From the NCBI GenBank assembly GCA_036435485.1, contig CM071600.1, positions 48,543,546-48,607,545 of the forward strand: a stretch of DNA of 64,000 bases, read 5' to 3'. Origin of the DNA: Saposhnikovia divaricata (Eukaryota > Streptophyta > Magnoliopsida > Apiales > Apiaceae). Of this stretch, positions 13,175-26,695 are shown in pieces (position 1 is the stretch's first letter; the number at the start of each line of letters is the position of its first letter). The position numbers and the translations under genes were made by a program. The notes beneath the pieces were generated by a model. It had not been told where the DNA came from. It made no database searches and saw only the letters and a list, made by a program, of their open reading frames with translations.

Positions 13175-13883
13175 TAGGGCTGGAAAAAAAATCCGAAAAA
13201 TCCGATATCCGTCCGAAATATTTGTATTCGTATCCGGAAAAAAGCGGATATTATCCGTATCCGGAGTCAACCGGATATTATCCGTATCTGAATCCGAGAG
13301 TTTAGGATACGGATATGGATATAGGCGCATCCGTATCCGAAAATATCCGTATCCGAAAGTAATTATATATAATATATTTTTAATATATATAATATATAAT
13401 TATATATTTTAAACCCATTTATAGTTATAAGCCCATTTATATATTTTTGTACATACACTTATAGTTATAGGCCCACTTATTTTTGATGAATTTGCAAGTT
13501 ATTTAGAGATAATGATGTGTAATGAAGTTATTTTGATATAAATTTGCATATGCAAATTTGGATAATGTATATGATTTTTGTAATTTGTAAATTAGAACCG
13601 AGTATCTCTTTAATATGCTTGTTTTTTTGTTTTTGTTTTTTTTGCAAAATATGCCTATTTTTTATAATAATGCAAATTTCACAAAAAAAAATTTCTTTTT
13701 TTGCAAAACGGATTCGGATCCGGATATTATCCGTATCCGGATAATATTTGCTGAATTCGGATCCGGATAAAGTTTTTTCGGATATTCCCGGATTCGGATA
13801 CGGATACGGATACGGTTGTAAAAAACGGATCCGGATTCGGATATAGCTGTATCCGTATCCGTATTATCCGTTTTCCAGCCCTA
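13175..13883. mobile_element. hAT-like non-autonomous element (709 bp)
   Basis: Terminal inverted repeats TAGGGCTGGAAAA and TTTTCCAGCCCTA are flanked by the same 8-bp duplication, CCTACTAC (13,167-13,174 and 13,884-13,891). Both halves are packed with GGATACGGAT/ATCCGTATCC-type words in opposite orientation, so the element can fold on itself. The 8-bp duplication and TAGGGCTG-type ends are typical of hAT transposons. There is no transposase. Confidence 0.85.
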
Positions 13884-14404
13884 CCTACTACTTCACTTAT
13901 TTTAACAATAAAATCACTATTACACCAACTACTTTATTTATTTTAATAATATTATATTCACTATCTTGGTCTCAGCGCAAATATCAAATGATAAGAACTC
14001 CAGAGAAAGGGAGTAGTTAGTATTACATTACACTAATAGGAAAAGTCGTGGAAATGACCCAAGCATGTGTAATGGTGCAAAAAAGTCATGAGAAATGGTA
14101 CACGGAAGTAAAAAATATAATATTTCAAAATCAAAGTAAAAAGGGTAGTAAGAATATTAACAAAAATCTTGCAATATTAAAAATTAGTATATACAAAAAT
14201 GTAAGATTTAAATTCTTTCAATAATATATTAAAATTAATATATATAATATTATATTATATTATAAATAAATTATAAAAAATTAAAAGTAACTTGTGTTTT
14301 GCACGGGCTATAAGCTAATATAATTAATATGATGATAATATTATGTAAAATTATATGGAATAATATAATTAAAAAAATATTTATTACTAAATTAATAATA
14401 CGTG

Positions 14405-14820
14405 TTAAAAAAGGGCATTGTTCTATAGAGAACCATCTTAGGTGAAGAACCGTGAAGAACTATTAATTTCTGATTCTATGACAAAACTAAAGTTCTATTT
14501 TTTTGGTTCTATAAAAAAAGTGCAATTTTTTTGTTCTACAAAAAAAATATGCACTAAATACGGACACGTCATGAATGCTGACTTGGCAGTGCCATGTGGT
14601 CATCGATGACATCATTAGTGCTGACGTGTCATCATTGCATTGATGACGTGACAGATGACGTGGCAGTGCCATGTCAGCAGTGATGATATCATTGATTGCT
14701 GACGTGACAACTTTGACATGACGACTTCAGTTTTTTTTGAAAAATTTTGGTTTCATTACAGAATAAGAAAAAATAAAGCGATTCTCTACGATGATTCTTT
14801 ATTAAAGAATATGCTAGTAA
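14405..14820. repeat. Probable MITE with a TGACG-rich core
   Basis: The left part contains GGTTCTAT/GTTCTAT words and TCTATAGAGAACCAT. The right part ends with TTCTCTACGATGATTCTTTA. The core (14,560-14,735) holds several TGACGT or TGACG motifs and two copies of TGGCAGTGCCATGT. Ends are approximate and no target duplication was resolved. Confidence 0.35.
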
Positions 14821-14845
14821 TAAGTTAATAATTGACGGTCAAAAA

Positions 14846-15091
14846 TAGGGATGACAACGGGTTGGATCGGGTTGGATATATGTGATATCCAAATCCAAAC
14901 CCGAATCTTTAATTCAAATCCAAACCCGATCCAAATCCAATTGGATTTGAAAATTCAAAATCCAAACCCGATCCACCGGGTTTGGATCGGATTCGGGTTT
15001 ATCTAAACCCGAATTTTTAAATTCTTGTAAATAAGTAGTAATATTTTTTTTAAGCTAAATTTCATAAAAATTAAAATTACAATTGCAAATA

Positions 15092-15130
<39 letters not shown>

Positions 15131-15198
15131 AATAAATTATAATATACATATATATAAGGAATAAATTATAATATACGTATATATAAGGAATAAATTAT

Positions 15199-15242
<44 letters not shown>

Positions 15243-15444
15243 GGTTTTTTTCGAGTTTCGGGTTTGGATCGGGTTTTGGATTTCGGGTTTGGATCGGGTT
15301 GGATTTAGCTAATATCCAAATCCAAACTCTTTCGGGTTTAAAAATCAAATCCAAATCCAAATCCAAAAAATCGGATTGGGTAAGATCCAATCGGATCGAA
15401 TTGAATCGGATATCCGTCGGATCGATTTTTTTTGGCACCCATGC
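14846..15444. mobile_element. hAT-like non-autonomous element (about 600 bp)
   Basis: The left tip TAGGGATGACAACGGG and the diverged right tip TTTTGGCACCCATGC are flanked by TCAAAAA at 14,839-14,845 and 15,445-15,451. The interior is two inverted blocks of GGATCGGGTTTGGAT/ATCCAAATCCAAACC words around an AT-rich centre with TA microsatellites (15,100-15,126 and 15,200-15,240). The shared duplication is 7 bp, one short of the usual 8 for hAT, and the ends have decayed. Confidence 0.6.
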
Positions 15445-15604
15445 TCAAAAAGAAAAAAAGTTACAGTAATAGTAACAGATATACGAATTACGATGTGGAC
15501 TCACCCTGACAGATAGAGGACCTACACTCACCATATATATACTTACATTATACACACGAGTATCACTGCATCGAGTCTCTGATTACATTTCACAGAGGCA
15601 GATA

Positions 15605-15608
<4 letters not shown>

Positions 15609-15643
<35 letters not shown>
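15609..15643. repeat. CT microsatellite in the CCP1 5' leader
   Basis: A run of about 17 CT units lies 18-52 bases upstream of the ATG at 15,661, so it is probably within the 5' UTR. Pyrimidine tracts near plant transcription starts are common. Confidence 0.9.
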
Positions 15644-15647
<4 letters not shown>

Positions 15648-15660
15648 CAATTGTTCACTC

Positions 15661-18600
15661 ATGGCCGACGAACCTTCCATCACTCGCTGGTCATTCCAGG
15701 TCTCCTTTCTACATCTTCAATCATTCCTACACACACACACACACATATTAATTAATTAATTATTGTTATCTATCTAGAATCAATCTGTTTGGCTGCTGAA
15801 ATGTACTTATCAAGCTTAATTCGAGGCACGATATCAGTTTATTATGAAACTTAATCCAAAACTTCACTCTAGTTGTGTTAGTGCTTCTATTTTAGATTCA
15901 GTCTCAATTTTATATAAGAGTGACAATATATATTTGATCTTGAATCTTTATAAATGAATAAAATAAAATGCTCTGATCCTGGGAGTATTCATTTACGGAG
16001 GTTTAACTGTCGTGTTCAGATACATAACTATAAACAGTTGATTATTATTTGTGCTTTTAGTTACTAGTATTAATATTTAAGTGACTACTGAGTTTTTATT
16101 TAAAAAATTTATAGTAGTACTGTGCTACTGTCTTAAGTATGTATAATTAGTAAATGTTGTATATTTATGTGCACGTGTTTCTACATTTAGGATTTTAAGA
16201 TGTTTTATGATGTGAAGTTTGGGAGGAAGAGAGAGACTAATGGTAAAGATGCGGATGCTAATGGTAAAGATGTTACAAATGGAAGTGTAGCATCGAATGG
16301 AAATGGATATGTGAAGAATACATCTGATATGGCTGTTTACGAGCAGTATAGAAATCAGGTAGTTTCTGTTGGTATAATGTCAAGTAAAGATGTGTTTATT
16401 TTTTCTGGTAAAAGTTTTTTAGTTTCTTCCATGTTCTTTCAGAATCAAGGGTCCTCGCTAAATAATAATGGAGTTTCATCTGCCGTAATTAATGAAAGGC
16501 CGTAAGATCTCTTGTCTTGTATTCAAGATCGATTTTTCTCATCTAATACACATTATTTACTATATCATTCTGGCTATATTATAGTGTCTACTTGTTTTCA
16601 TACCTTCCACCTATGACCGCTAATATGACAAGCATTAGAATGTTTTTGCAGTATGAGGTTGTCTCTTTTAAAGATAATTTGAGTGCTATTTTTATTTTAC
16701 GTTTTGACCTTCTCAGGCAAAAATCTCTTCTTCCTCCTTTTGAATCTGCGGAAATGCGTACTTTAGCGGAGAGTTTAAGTAGGTAAGTGGCACTTGAAGA
16801 CTTTGCCTCTTGGTGCTTTAAATGTTGTCCTTGTAACACAATGCATTCATCAAATAAATGGAGGTTTCCACTTGATTTCTGTAAATATTATACTTATGTG
16901 TTGTCTTTGCAGGGATATCATACGTGGTAGTCCAGCTGTGAAGTGGGAAAGCATAAAAGGGTTAGAGAATGCAAAGCGTCTGCTTAAAGAAGCAGTTGTC
17001 ATGCCTATCAAGTATCCCAAGTGAGTTAAGCCTGACCTTGAGTTCATGAGCTGATTCTGTTCTATGCTACACAAGAGTTAGATTTACTTTTAATCTCGCT
17101 ATAGTATAAGTTGCATTCCCATCTGAAAAAACCTTATTTTTTTTAGCTAAGTGAAAAACCTTATCTTGTTTGATTTAGCTAATAAATAGAATTCCTGTTT
17201 TCTAGATCTTATTTACTTGCTTGATTCTTCAATAACCTTTTTTTGAAAAACTTTAAATTTCCTCTCCAGTTAAAAGTTACAGTTTAATAATCAAACCTGT
17301 GTATACATGCTGTGGTTTGAAAATCGGTTAATCTCTTCACCACGTTCTGAAATGCAATGAAGTTGATTACTTTCCAAACAATATGTAGATGGTATAAAGA
17401 TTGGAACGTTATCAGCTTTAGAGTCAGATATATAAAATGTACCTGAATGCTTATGAAGAAAAGCGTCTCAAACTTTATCTGCTTGGTAAATCAGTTTTAC
17501 AGTCTACTATCCTCAAGATTTAGTATGTTATTTTAGTCATTTTCTGTGTTGGCCAGCGTCTTTAGGTTCTTATTTTACCTAAAACAAGCTAAATATGTAG
17601 AATATTTAAAGTTGCCATTTTTCTGTAGACGTGGGTTGAGGCTTATGATTGTCTGTTTTGTTACAGGTATTTTACTGGTCTATTATCACCATGGAAAGGT
17701 ATTCTCCTTTTCGGCCCACCAGGAACAGGAAAGGTTTGTTGTATTCGTTTTACTTCTATTGTTACTATGAAACTTAAGATTCTCAGTTCAGAGTACTTAT
17801 TTGTTGCTGTATTAGAGGGCTTCATATAAATGCACTATCTTGATTTTTGAACTTGTCCCTAAGTTTATCTCATATTGAGTTGAATCAGGAGCTGCTTCTT
17901 GTGCATCACTTTTCTTAAACTTGAACTGTTTTAAGCAATTTATGTTACTGTGCATCCAAGATATCCTTCTCCTGGTCAGGGGTAGCTCTGTGGCTATATT
18001 ATTCAATAACTGGTGTAATTCAGTTTGTAGATAAAATTTGAGATTACAAGTTGTACCATCTTAAAAGGCCTAATGAGTCAGTCTATATCGGCTATTTCAG
18101 TTCCAAGCTTTAATCATACATGAATTGATAGCGAAGGGAAGTGAAGAATTCTTATACAAGTTATTAATTAGTATATATATCTTGTGTAGGGGGAAATAAT
18201 GTATTAACCATATGTGGGCCTAGGAGTTTATTTAGTAAGTAGTTTATTTATAATAAAGCCCAATTGTTTACAGACCTTGGTCCATTATGTTGTGTTTTAG
18301 GGTTTGTCATCAGGTCCGGTCGGATATAATAGAAATTAAAGTGTCCTAATTTGGGAATTAGGGTTCTAGTGGGGGTATGGTTTGTGGGTTGGATCATTAT
18401 GGGTGTCTGACAGCGGTTGTAATTAGGTTTTAGTGGCGACGGGTTGATTGAGACAATGATGAACAATAAAGATGATGAACAGTGGCGATGATGAAACATT
18501 AAAACGAACAAGATGAATCAATATTGCATCAAATTTGGCTCTGATGCCAATTGATGCAAGACAACTCTGTGAAAGAAGAATTTATTGAATAAAAACAAGA

Positions 18601-21600
18601 AGAACTATTAATTTGGGTGAATGAACCGCAAAACAACCCTGTGATGCTTGGATCCATATACCCTGCCGTACTCGTGTCTACACGACGCGACCCAGGTACG
18701 GACACGGAATCCGAATCGGATTCGTTGGTTGGAAATTGGACACTACTACATTGTCGGAAAAATGAGTGTTGGTTGGATTCGAAATTAAGAAAAGGTTGCA
18801 GATAGATGATAGTATAGATGATTAATAAAAGAAAAGAAGGAAGGAGGATAATGGGAACAAAAAAAGAGGAAGAAATTGGGGGACTGTGAAGAAGACGATG
18901 TAAATAAAATCATAAGAAGAGAAACAATAGATGCATAATTAAGCCGCCTAAATATAGATTTATAATTAAGTGGCTCATTATGGAACCTATTTGGACTATT
19001 TAGTGTCCAATTTGGACTAAATTCGTGTACAAATATTTATTAAATTAAAGATTAATAATGTGTAGTTCAGTAGTTGTATGCCAAAATACCTAGTTAAAGT
19101 AAAAGAGTTAAACAGTTGTGTAATATATAACTGTTAGTAAACTAGCTAAATTATTATATGAATTTAGCAACTTTTCTTAGATTTATATTTAAAATCTGTT
19201 ACCATAAATAAATTAATTTAAATTTAAATAAAAAAATTCTGTGTCCAAATCGGGTCAAATCCTTATGAAATGTGTCCCCGAGTCTTTGATTTTGAAGTTC
19301 AAGGGGACACCCGGATCCATGTTCATGTCGGATCCTTCTAAAAGAGTCCGATCATCACAAGAACATCCATTACCCCAAGGATTTTCCAACGGATAAAAAT
19401 TATGGATCGCAACCCATGGAAGAGACTCAATTCAATATTCAACGATGTTTTCAGTTGAAAAGTCTAATTTAATATGTGGGGAATACATGACTTATACAAG
19501 GAATAAAAATCCTGAAACACAACCTAATGGACTAAAGCCCATAAGCAACTGGGTTTTATTTGAATTAAACTACTTATTAAATCAACTCCCAGCCCCACAT
19601 GTAAAACATATCGACAAGTACATTATTTCCCTCTACGCTAAATTTAGATAAACTATTTATAAAGTATATAAGTATTGTTTCCCCGTGGAACTAAATGCCA
19701 TCTTCGGAATATTTTTGTTAATTTTTTACACCATGGTGTTCAATTATATCTTTGTGGCATTTTGTAGTTTTTTGGCTACTATCTTGTTACCTTGCCAGGA
19801 CTGAATAACTATTGGGATTACATTTTTCTATCTTCAATTTTTGTTAAGTTTTTAGATTTTATCGCCAAGAAAATTATTTGAAAACTGTGAAAACATGCCC
19901 CAAAACCTAAGAAGAAAGAAGGGATGAATTTATACAGTTCAATTTAGTACAAATGTTTTCTAGTTTTCCTAATTGAGTAAATGCCTTTTTAGTTTGAATG
20001 AGAAAACTGTAGAGAAAATAAGACTCCGAAGCAGTTTTCCAAAATTCACCTCAAATGTAGAAAACCCTGTTTTCTAGCTTTTCATGCTTTCTACTTGAAA
20101 AACGAAAAAGTTGATCCCTTTTTCAATTTCTCCGAGTACTCTTAGAAAATTTAATGAAAAACTGGTGAAGTAAGAAGGCCATATAATTTTTGCAGTTCAT
20201 TAGACCATATATGTACGTCAATGGTATTACTTATTAATGGTAATGTTGTGCCCATATTGATCCACTCTGTTAGTATATACAAGCTGATTATAATTTTTCA
20301 TGTCACAGACGATGCTTGCGAAGGCTGTTGCAACAGAGTGCAACACTACATTTTTCAACATTTCAGCATCATCTATTGTTAGCAAATGGCGTGGTATGTT
20401 GCAGAGCGTCAATACTGTGTTGTGGACCATGAGTATTAATGTGCAAGTACATGCATGTAGTGTTCATTTTTAAAATATATCTAGTCTTCCTTTTTGTTGC
20501 ATGTACACTTTGTTCATTTTATATCTATAAATATTTCAAGCGATTTGGTATCATTAACTATATTTACTACATGTCAAGTAGTAGTTCAATGGCATGAATA
20601 TATGAATTAAAAAGTTGAGGTACTAGTTATATTATTCAACTTTTGTTGTATATCACTTTTTTTTGTGCTTCTATCTACTCTGCTTGGGTTCCACCAACGG
20701 TGTGTTAGTGTCCATGTGGTCAAGTCCATATATCCCAGACTTGAGGAGTGCAGTCTGAGCAGGCATCCATGCAATAAAATCCAGCAATCTGTGAATGAGT
20801 AAAAAAGCAGGATGGTCTAGATACTAGGATAATATTTTATCAGACATGGTGCTTGGGCCTTAGGATAATATTGCAGGTTTATAGAGTAGCTATTGATAAA
20901 GTAATTACCTTTTTATTGAAAAGAAGCTAAATCATTATCATTATGATTATTTAAGTATGAATTAGAGAAAAGGCTTAACATATTGTGTTAAAGATTCCAG
21001 AAATAAGGTATTACATGAATAATGGATAATTCTTGCGACAGTAAGTCCTGGAGTCAAAGTTACTTTCTTTCCATCATCCTGTGCCTCGTCTTACGTAAAG
21101 ACTATCCTTTGTATACTTAAAACCATGAATAACAATCTCCTGTTGATGTTTGAATAAACATTTCATTATTTAACGACATTATAATAGTTTTGTCTTGTTT
21201 TTAATTATCATATGGCATGACAGGTGACTCAGAAAAATTGGTGAAAGTACTCTTTGAGCTTGCTAGGCATCATGCACCTTCAACTATATTTCTTGATGAG
21301 ATTGATGCCATCATTACTCAACGAGGTGAGGCACGCAGTGAGCATGAAGCAAGTAGGCGACTGAAAACTGAGCTACTCATACAGGTTATAACTTTTCTTC
21401 AAATGCTCCATTCTACGTATTGATTTATATATTTACTTAATATTCGTGATGTAGTTACATTCAGAATGTTAGTGATAGGAGCATTCCTATTTTAGTTTTA
21501 TTTATTTTTAATTTTTTTTCCAGAAGTGCTGTTATAGAAACCCTTAGGCATTATATATAGATGAAAATTCATAGTTACAAGGAATGCAGAACGTAGTAGC

Positions 21601-24600
21601 GAATCTTGAACCAGATCGTTCGTTCCGGAACACGGTTTGGTTCCGACCCAAATCGCTAGGGTTCGCGCTCCAGTTCGTAGATTCCGGCGACCCATAGTAA
21701 TTCCAACGATTTAACCGTTTTTAGAAGAAGAAACGAAGAAAAGTGAAGAAGCATGTGTAAAGAAGATGATACAGATGTGCAAAGATACAAGAATGAGAAG
21801 AGGGAAGAAGGTGCCTCGATTACCGTGAAATGCACCGATTAATTAAAATAATATTGTACTTTGTAGTCAAATAGTCAAAATGTCAATCCTTTCCATCCAT
21901 ATTTCAAAGTACTGTACTTTTAAATCTTAATAGTGTACTCATTATTTTTTGACTAGTACACTAGTACAGTAATACTACCGTAACGTTTTTTTTCTATTAA
22001 AGGTATTAGAAACTTTGTTTAGCAATTTTATTTGTATTTAGTTAAAAATTAATTTAACATTAATTAAAATTTACTTTAAATATTTTCAAACCTGTGAATC
22101 ATATCAATATATATACTCCCTCTGTCCCGGTCATTTGTTTACGTTGTTTATCAATATATATACTCCCTCTGTCCCGGTCATTTGTTTACGTTGTTTGGAG
22201 AGTGTCTGGCACGCATTTTAAGGATAGTTCCATAACTTATTTTTAAAATTTTCTTTTTTGTATAAAAATAGAATTGTTCTATTTTTATACAAAAAAAGAA
22301 AATTGTAAAAATAAATTATGGAACTATACTTTATATACACCTTAAAATGCGTGCCAGACAGTCTTAAAACAATGTAAAGAATCTAATGGGACAGAGGGAG
22401 TAATATATGTACAACTTTTTTATGTCTTTCCTACGAATGATAGATGGTCTAACAATATATAAAATTATTTTATTTAGAATCTAGTTCAAAAGAACTTATC
22501 ATTAAAAATATATATTATAACATGTTTAAAATTAGATGAAATATGATCTTGAAATATAAATGTTTGATCATGACTTTTGAACAAATTATGATCTTTAATT
22601 GTTTGATCACGTTGGATTATGCGTTTTAAAAATACTACATATCAATTCTGTGGTAGTCATATATTTTTTCGCACTCTAACGTTCCATCGTAGCCGAGCGT
22701 TCCCTCGAATCGGAATCGGATACACCTGATGTCACGTTTCGCGTATCAATTTCTGTACCTCGTTTCGCATTGCACCGCGTTTTATGTAACTATGGATGAA
22801 ATTTTACCCACTATATGAACATCCAGACAAAAATTATCGTGATGGCTTTTTAGTCCGATAGCCTTGCTAGATATGAGACATTATTTTATTGAATAGGAAA
22901 CAGGAACGGTATTGTAATGATTTCTGAAATATTGTTAGAGTTTTCATGGCTCGATATAGGAAACAAAATTTTCTCCATAATATTTAGGAGTCCTGGCTCC
23001 AAAATTCTAAACCTTATGCAAAGGAGATGAGTCCGTGGATTTGAATGCGATATTGGAAAAAGCTTAGTATCCGTTTAATTCTTACTAAAAGTTATCCAAC
23101 TACTTGTAATAGAATGTTGTTGTTTTGTATGGGTACCACTTAATTATCTGCGTAGTCCACATTTATTATCGCGAGTCAAGTTTGCACTGATACATCAAAC
23201 ATACTCGTATTTATTTTAAGTTGCAACTATCTACGTTCTCATTTAAATGGCGGTATTTTATGAGCGCTTATCAATAACGTCTCATTTAGTGAAGTATATA
23301 TTTCCAGTTTAAAAGTTTCTAATTAGTACATCTGTAATAGCATAATGCTTCTATTTGCAAGATTTAACATGTGGATTAGATTGCAGATGGATGGATTAAC
23401 AAAAACAGACGAGCTTGTCTTTGTTTTGGCGGCAACTAACCTGCCTTGGGAACTAGATGCTGCTCTACTCCGGCGTCTTGAGAAGCGGGTATCATTCTAG
23501 TTGGCTGACTACTCTATGTTTTGTAATGATTGTTCATATTCATTAGAAATGCAAGTCAGTCCAAAGACTTATATGTATTATTACATTGGAATGTTAAGTT
23601 ACTTTAGAGAAATTTGTTCATTTCAAAAACACAGAAGGAATATTGCTTATCTTCTGATTACAAGACTGAGATTTGCATTAAAAGAAATTGCCTTGATTTG
23701 AACTTGCCTGCCTTTTGCAAATATTGTTTAAACACATGCATCTCAAATCATTTGCTGATAGCAAGTATATAACCAATTAATTACTTATATTATAACATTG
23801 ACATACCAAGGGCCTTGAAACTCTTCTTTTGTCACAAATGATTTTCACTTGTGTGAGGTTTCAGAAACACAGAACGAATATTGCTTACAAGACTGAGATT
23901 TGCATTAAAAGAAATTGCCTTGATTTGAACTTGCGTGCCTTTTGTAAATATTGTTTAAACACATGCATCTCAAATCATTTGCTGATAGCAAGTAGATAAC
24001 CAATTACTTACTTATATTATAACATTGAGATATTGTAGAAACCAAGGGCCTTGAAACTCTTCTTTTGTCACAAATGATTTTCACTGGTGTGAGGTTTCAA
24101 AAACACGGAAGGAATATTGCTTATCTTCTGATTACAAGACTGAGATTTGCATTAAAAGAAATTGCCTTGATTTGAACTTGCCTGCCTTTTGCAAATATTG
24201 TTTAAACACATGCATCTCAAATCATTTGCTGATAGCAAGTATATAACAAATTACTTATATTATAACATTGAGTTATTGTAGAAACCAAGGGCCTTGAAAC
24301 TCTTCTTTTGTCACAAATGATTTTCGCTTGTGTAAGGTTTCAAGATTTCGTGGTTTACTGTCCTTTACTTTGTTACTACATTCTTCTTATCCGAAAGTAA
24401 AACATCAGTGTGTTAAATCTAATTGGCAGCATGTGACATCATAATATGGAGATTATTTATAATTCAGCAAACGTTCTGCATCTAACATGTCTCTTTAAAA
24501 TCTGATGCAAGATCCTTGTACCACTTCCTGAACCAGAAGCAAGAAGGTCCATGTTTGAGGAATTATTGCCTCCTGCACTTGATGTGGAGAAACTCCCCTA

Positions 24601-26695
24601 TGATCTAATGGTCGAGAAGACAGAAGGCTATTCAGGTTCAGATATACGTTTAGTGTGCAAAGAAACTGCAATGCAGCCCCTGAGACGATTAATGGCATGT
24701 TTGGAGGAAAAGCAAGAAGTGGTGCCTGAGGATGGTATGTCATTGAATACATCATATCTGAGCATTTTAGGATTTTGAATCCAAAAAGATACCCATGGTT
24801 AAAAATGGTAAATACAAAGTATCTGAAGATCAATATAGACATACTATAGCATATGGACAGTCCATCCACTAGAAAATAAAAGATTAGGCACTACCAAATT
24901 AGATGAGTATGGAAAAATATGGAAACCTTTTCTAGTTAATTGTCAATATTCTTTACCTAGAAAATACACTTTTCTACCAATTTGTTGCAACATAATAATT
25001 TAACTACCTCGTTACCCCGTGCAAAAAAAAAATGTGGATAATGAGATAATATTGTGTGTATTGTTTGCAAACATAATTATATGCACTGTATATATGTTTT
25101 CAAATAATCGCAAGTGTTTTGGTAAGATGAGATGACTGTTTTTTGACAGACATTAAGGACAGTTAACCCACCTCATTCTGGACCCCTCTCTAGCGCTGTG
25201 TTCCCGAGTTCAGGAAAGAGAAAGAAAAGAATATAAAATGAGAAAGAAAAGAATATAAAATGAGTTATTTTTTAGGGGAGTTTAAAAACACTATAAAAGA
25301 GTAATAAAGTTACATGATATTTATATAATTATTATTACCTAATATCTATAATTATTCTGTTTATAATTACCAAGGGAGTGAACAACAGGTGCAACAGTCA
25401 ACAAGATGTTTTCTGTAAAAATGAGAAAGAAATGAGTGAAGAGCTATTACTATATTTATTGTTTTGCTATTTTATGTGGGGATATCTATGCTGGTTATTT
25501 ATTTCATATTCAGATTTTGGTAGTAGATAGAAAACGTGAAGTGATTTCGTCAGAATCTAGACTTTCAAGTAATCGCTGTTGTTCAATTGTTCAAGCGATT
25601 ATTTTTCAACAGAAGGTGGTAGAGGGAGTAGGTAGCTACTAGGCCTCCCTTATCCTTTTTCATTTCCCTGGCTGACCTTGGCTTCCTTGTTCTCTCTCTC
25701 CTACTTCAGAAAGTGAAAGAAGTGAACTTTCTAAATCAGATAGGTTTTGTAGTGCAAATCTTTGTTGGATTAAGGTAGCTAGTTTAGAATTGGATATTAC
25801 AGTTGGAAGGCATTGCTAATCCTAGGATTATTTTAAAGAAACTGTCAAATGAGGTTCACACAAATTTTGGGGACCAGCTAATATTCTGAAGCATTGTATC
25901 ACTAGCTATCTTCTTGAGGCCAAGCCAAGTAGAAGTAATTGTTCCTGATCCATATATATTTGTGTTTAGCATCACTGATTATGATGTTAAAAAACCTACT
26001 GAAGATATGTTACCTGCATAATCATTTGCAGTGCGTGGATAATTGGGATTTTGGATGAACAAACAAGCCGTTTACTTAATCTCAAAGGCTCAAAAAATCG
26101 ATTGATTATGCGTAGATTCCTTAAGTTCAGCAGCGGTCAGATGAATTTACTCTACGTAGCCTCTTTGCATACACACAGGAAGACAGGACACATGGATTTT
26201 TTCTTTGTTTTATTTTGGTTATGGTCAATTTATAGATTTTCAAGCTATGTTACCCGGATTCGGCTGGAAGTGTCCAACATGGATACGTATCTAAGTGTCG
26301 GGCTCGGCTATATTTTTAAAAATACATGTTTTTGGCTTAAGATTCATGTCCGAGTGTCGAGTGTCCAACACGGGTATTTGAGGCAAAATGATGAGTCGGG
26401 TAACATAGTTTCAAGTATATCCATGCCTTCACTAAAACTTGAACTCTAAACCTTTTACTTATAGAAGGGTTCATCCGTATCAACTAGTGTTCACAATTTT
26501 GAGTTTCGCCAAGTTTCTGTTCATAGTCAATTTCTTCAAACTAAAATTTCTTTGCACACAGAATTGCCAAAGGTAGGACCAATCAGACAAGAAGATATCA
26601 TGGTAGCTCTGAGGAATACGAGGCCCTCTGCTCATATGCATACTCCTCGATATGAGAAGTTTAACAATGACTATGGCAGTCAACTCCTCCATTGA
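15661..26695 (+). CDS. CCP1: Katanin p60-like AAA ATPase (KATNAL2/CCP1 type), 11 exons
   Basis: Coding exons: 15661-15699, 16191-16358, 16443-16501, 16717-16782, 16913-17020, 17667-17733, 20309-20393, 21224-21384, 23387-23488, 24512-24734, 26562-26695 (stop TGA 26693-26695). They total 1212 bases, 403 residues, and all phases agree with GT-AG borders. The protein starts MADEPSITRWSFQ, then DFKMFYDVKFGRKRE. It has Walker A GPPGTGKT (163-170, split over introns 6), Walker B FLDEID (220-225), the sensor-1 asparagine in LAATN (269), arginine-finger residues in LLRRLEKR (280-281) and a C-terminal Vps4-like tail. Enzymes of this family bind ATP, form hexameric rings and are linked to microtubule severing. 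The plant member is the CCP1/At2g34560 type, recalled from wording. Length is normal for the family. Introns 6, 8, 9 and 10 are swollen with repeats. Confidence 0.92.
18184..19655. mobile_element. Repeat insertion in CCP1 intron 6 with about 110-bp inverted ends
   Basis: The stretch from about 18,186 (GGGGGAAATAATGTA, ATGTGGG, TAAGTAGTTTA, GGTCCATTA) returns inverted and about 75% similar at about 19,505-19,645 (TACATTATTTCCCTC at the tip). Between them, GGCTCTGATGCCAATTGATG at 18,537 resembles an inverted Met-tRNA primer site beside an LTR end, so the interior may be composite. No intact ORF, and no target duplication found. Confidence 0.45.
21570..22794. mobile_element. Probable Mutator-like insertion in CCP1 intron 8
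   Basis: Short inverted tips CATAGTTACA (21,570) and TGTAACTATG (to 22,794) are flanked by near-identical GATGAAAATT (21,560) and GATGAAATTT (22,795). The subterminal parts share AACG/CGTT-rich wording. A Stowaway MITE is nested inside. The 9-10 bp duplication suggests a Mutator-type element; this is inference. Confidence 0.4.
22163..22400. mobile_element. Stowaway-like MITE (238 bp), almost a perfect hairpin
   Basis: The element begins CTCCCTCTGTCCCGGTCATT, ends with the inverted GGGACAGAGGGAG and is bordered by TA on both sides. The two halves pair along nearly their whole length around a 3-base loop at about 22,275. The first 48 bases (terminal repeat plus flank) are tandemly duplicated at 22,115-22,162. 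CTCCCTC tips and TA targets mark Stowaway/Mariner MITEs. Confidence 0.9.
23621..24343. repeat. Three tandem copies of a 236-243 bp unit in CCP1 intron 9
   Basis: Copies begin at 23,621, 23,859 and 24,095 with TTTCAAAAACAC or a close variant, and the array closes near 24,338. Each contains AAGAAATTGCCTTGATTTG, ACACATGCATCTCAAATC and ACTCTTCTTTTGTCACAAAT. The middle copy lacks the TATCTTCTGAT stretch after its start. No protein is evident. Confidence 0.9.
26245..26408. mobile_element. Short MITE (164 bp) in CCP1 intron 10
   Basis: Inverted tips CTATGTTACCC and GGGTAACATAG are flanked by TTTCAAG on both sides (26,238-26,244 and 26,409-26,415). The interior has paired GTGTCCAACA-type words. The last exon starts about 150 bases downstream. 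Confidence 0.8.

Noticed and set aside
23621..24343. CRISPR-like or satellite array
   Set aside because: Only three long contiguous copies without spacers, in a plant intron; a simple tandem duplication.
24495..24869. 124-codon minus-strand frame
   Set aside because: Antisense shadow of CCP1 exon 10.
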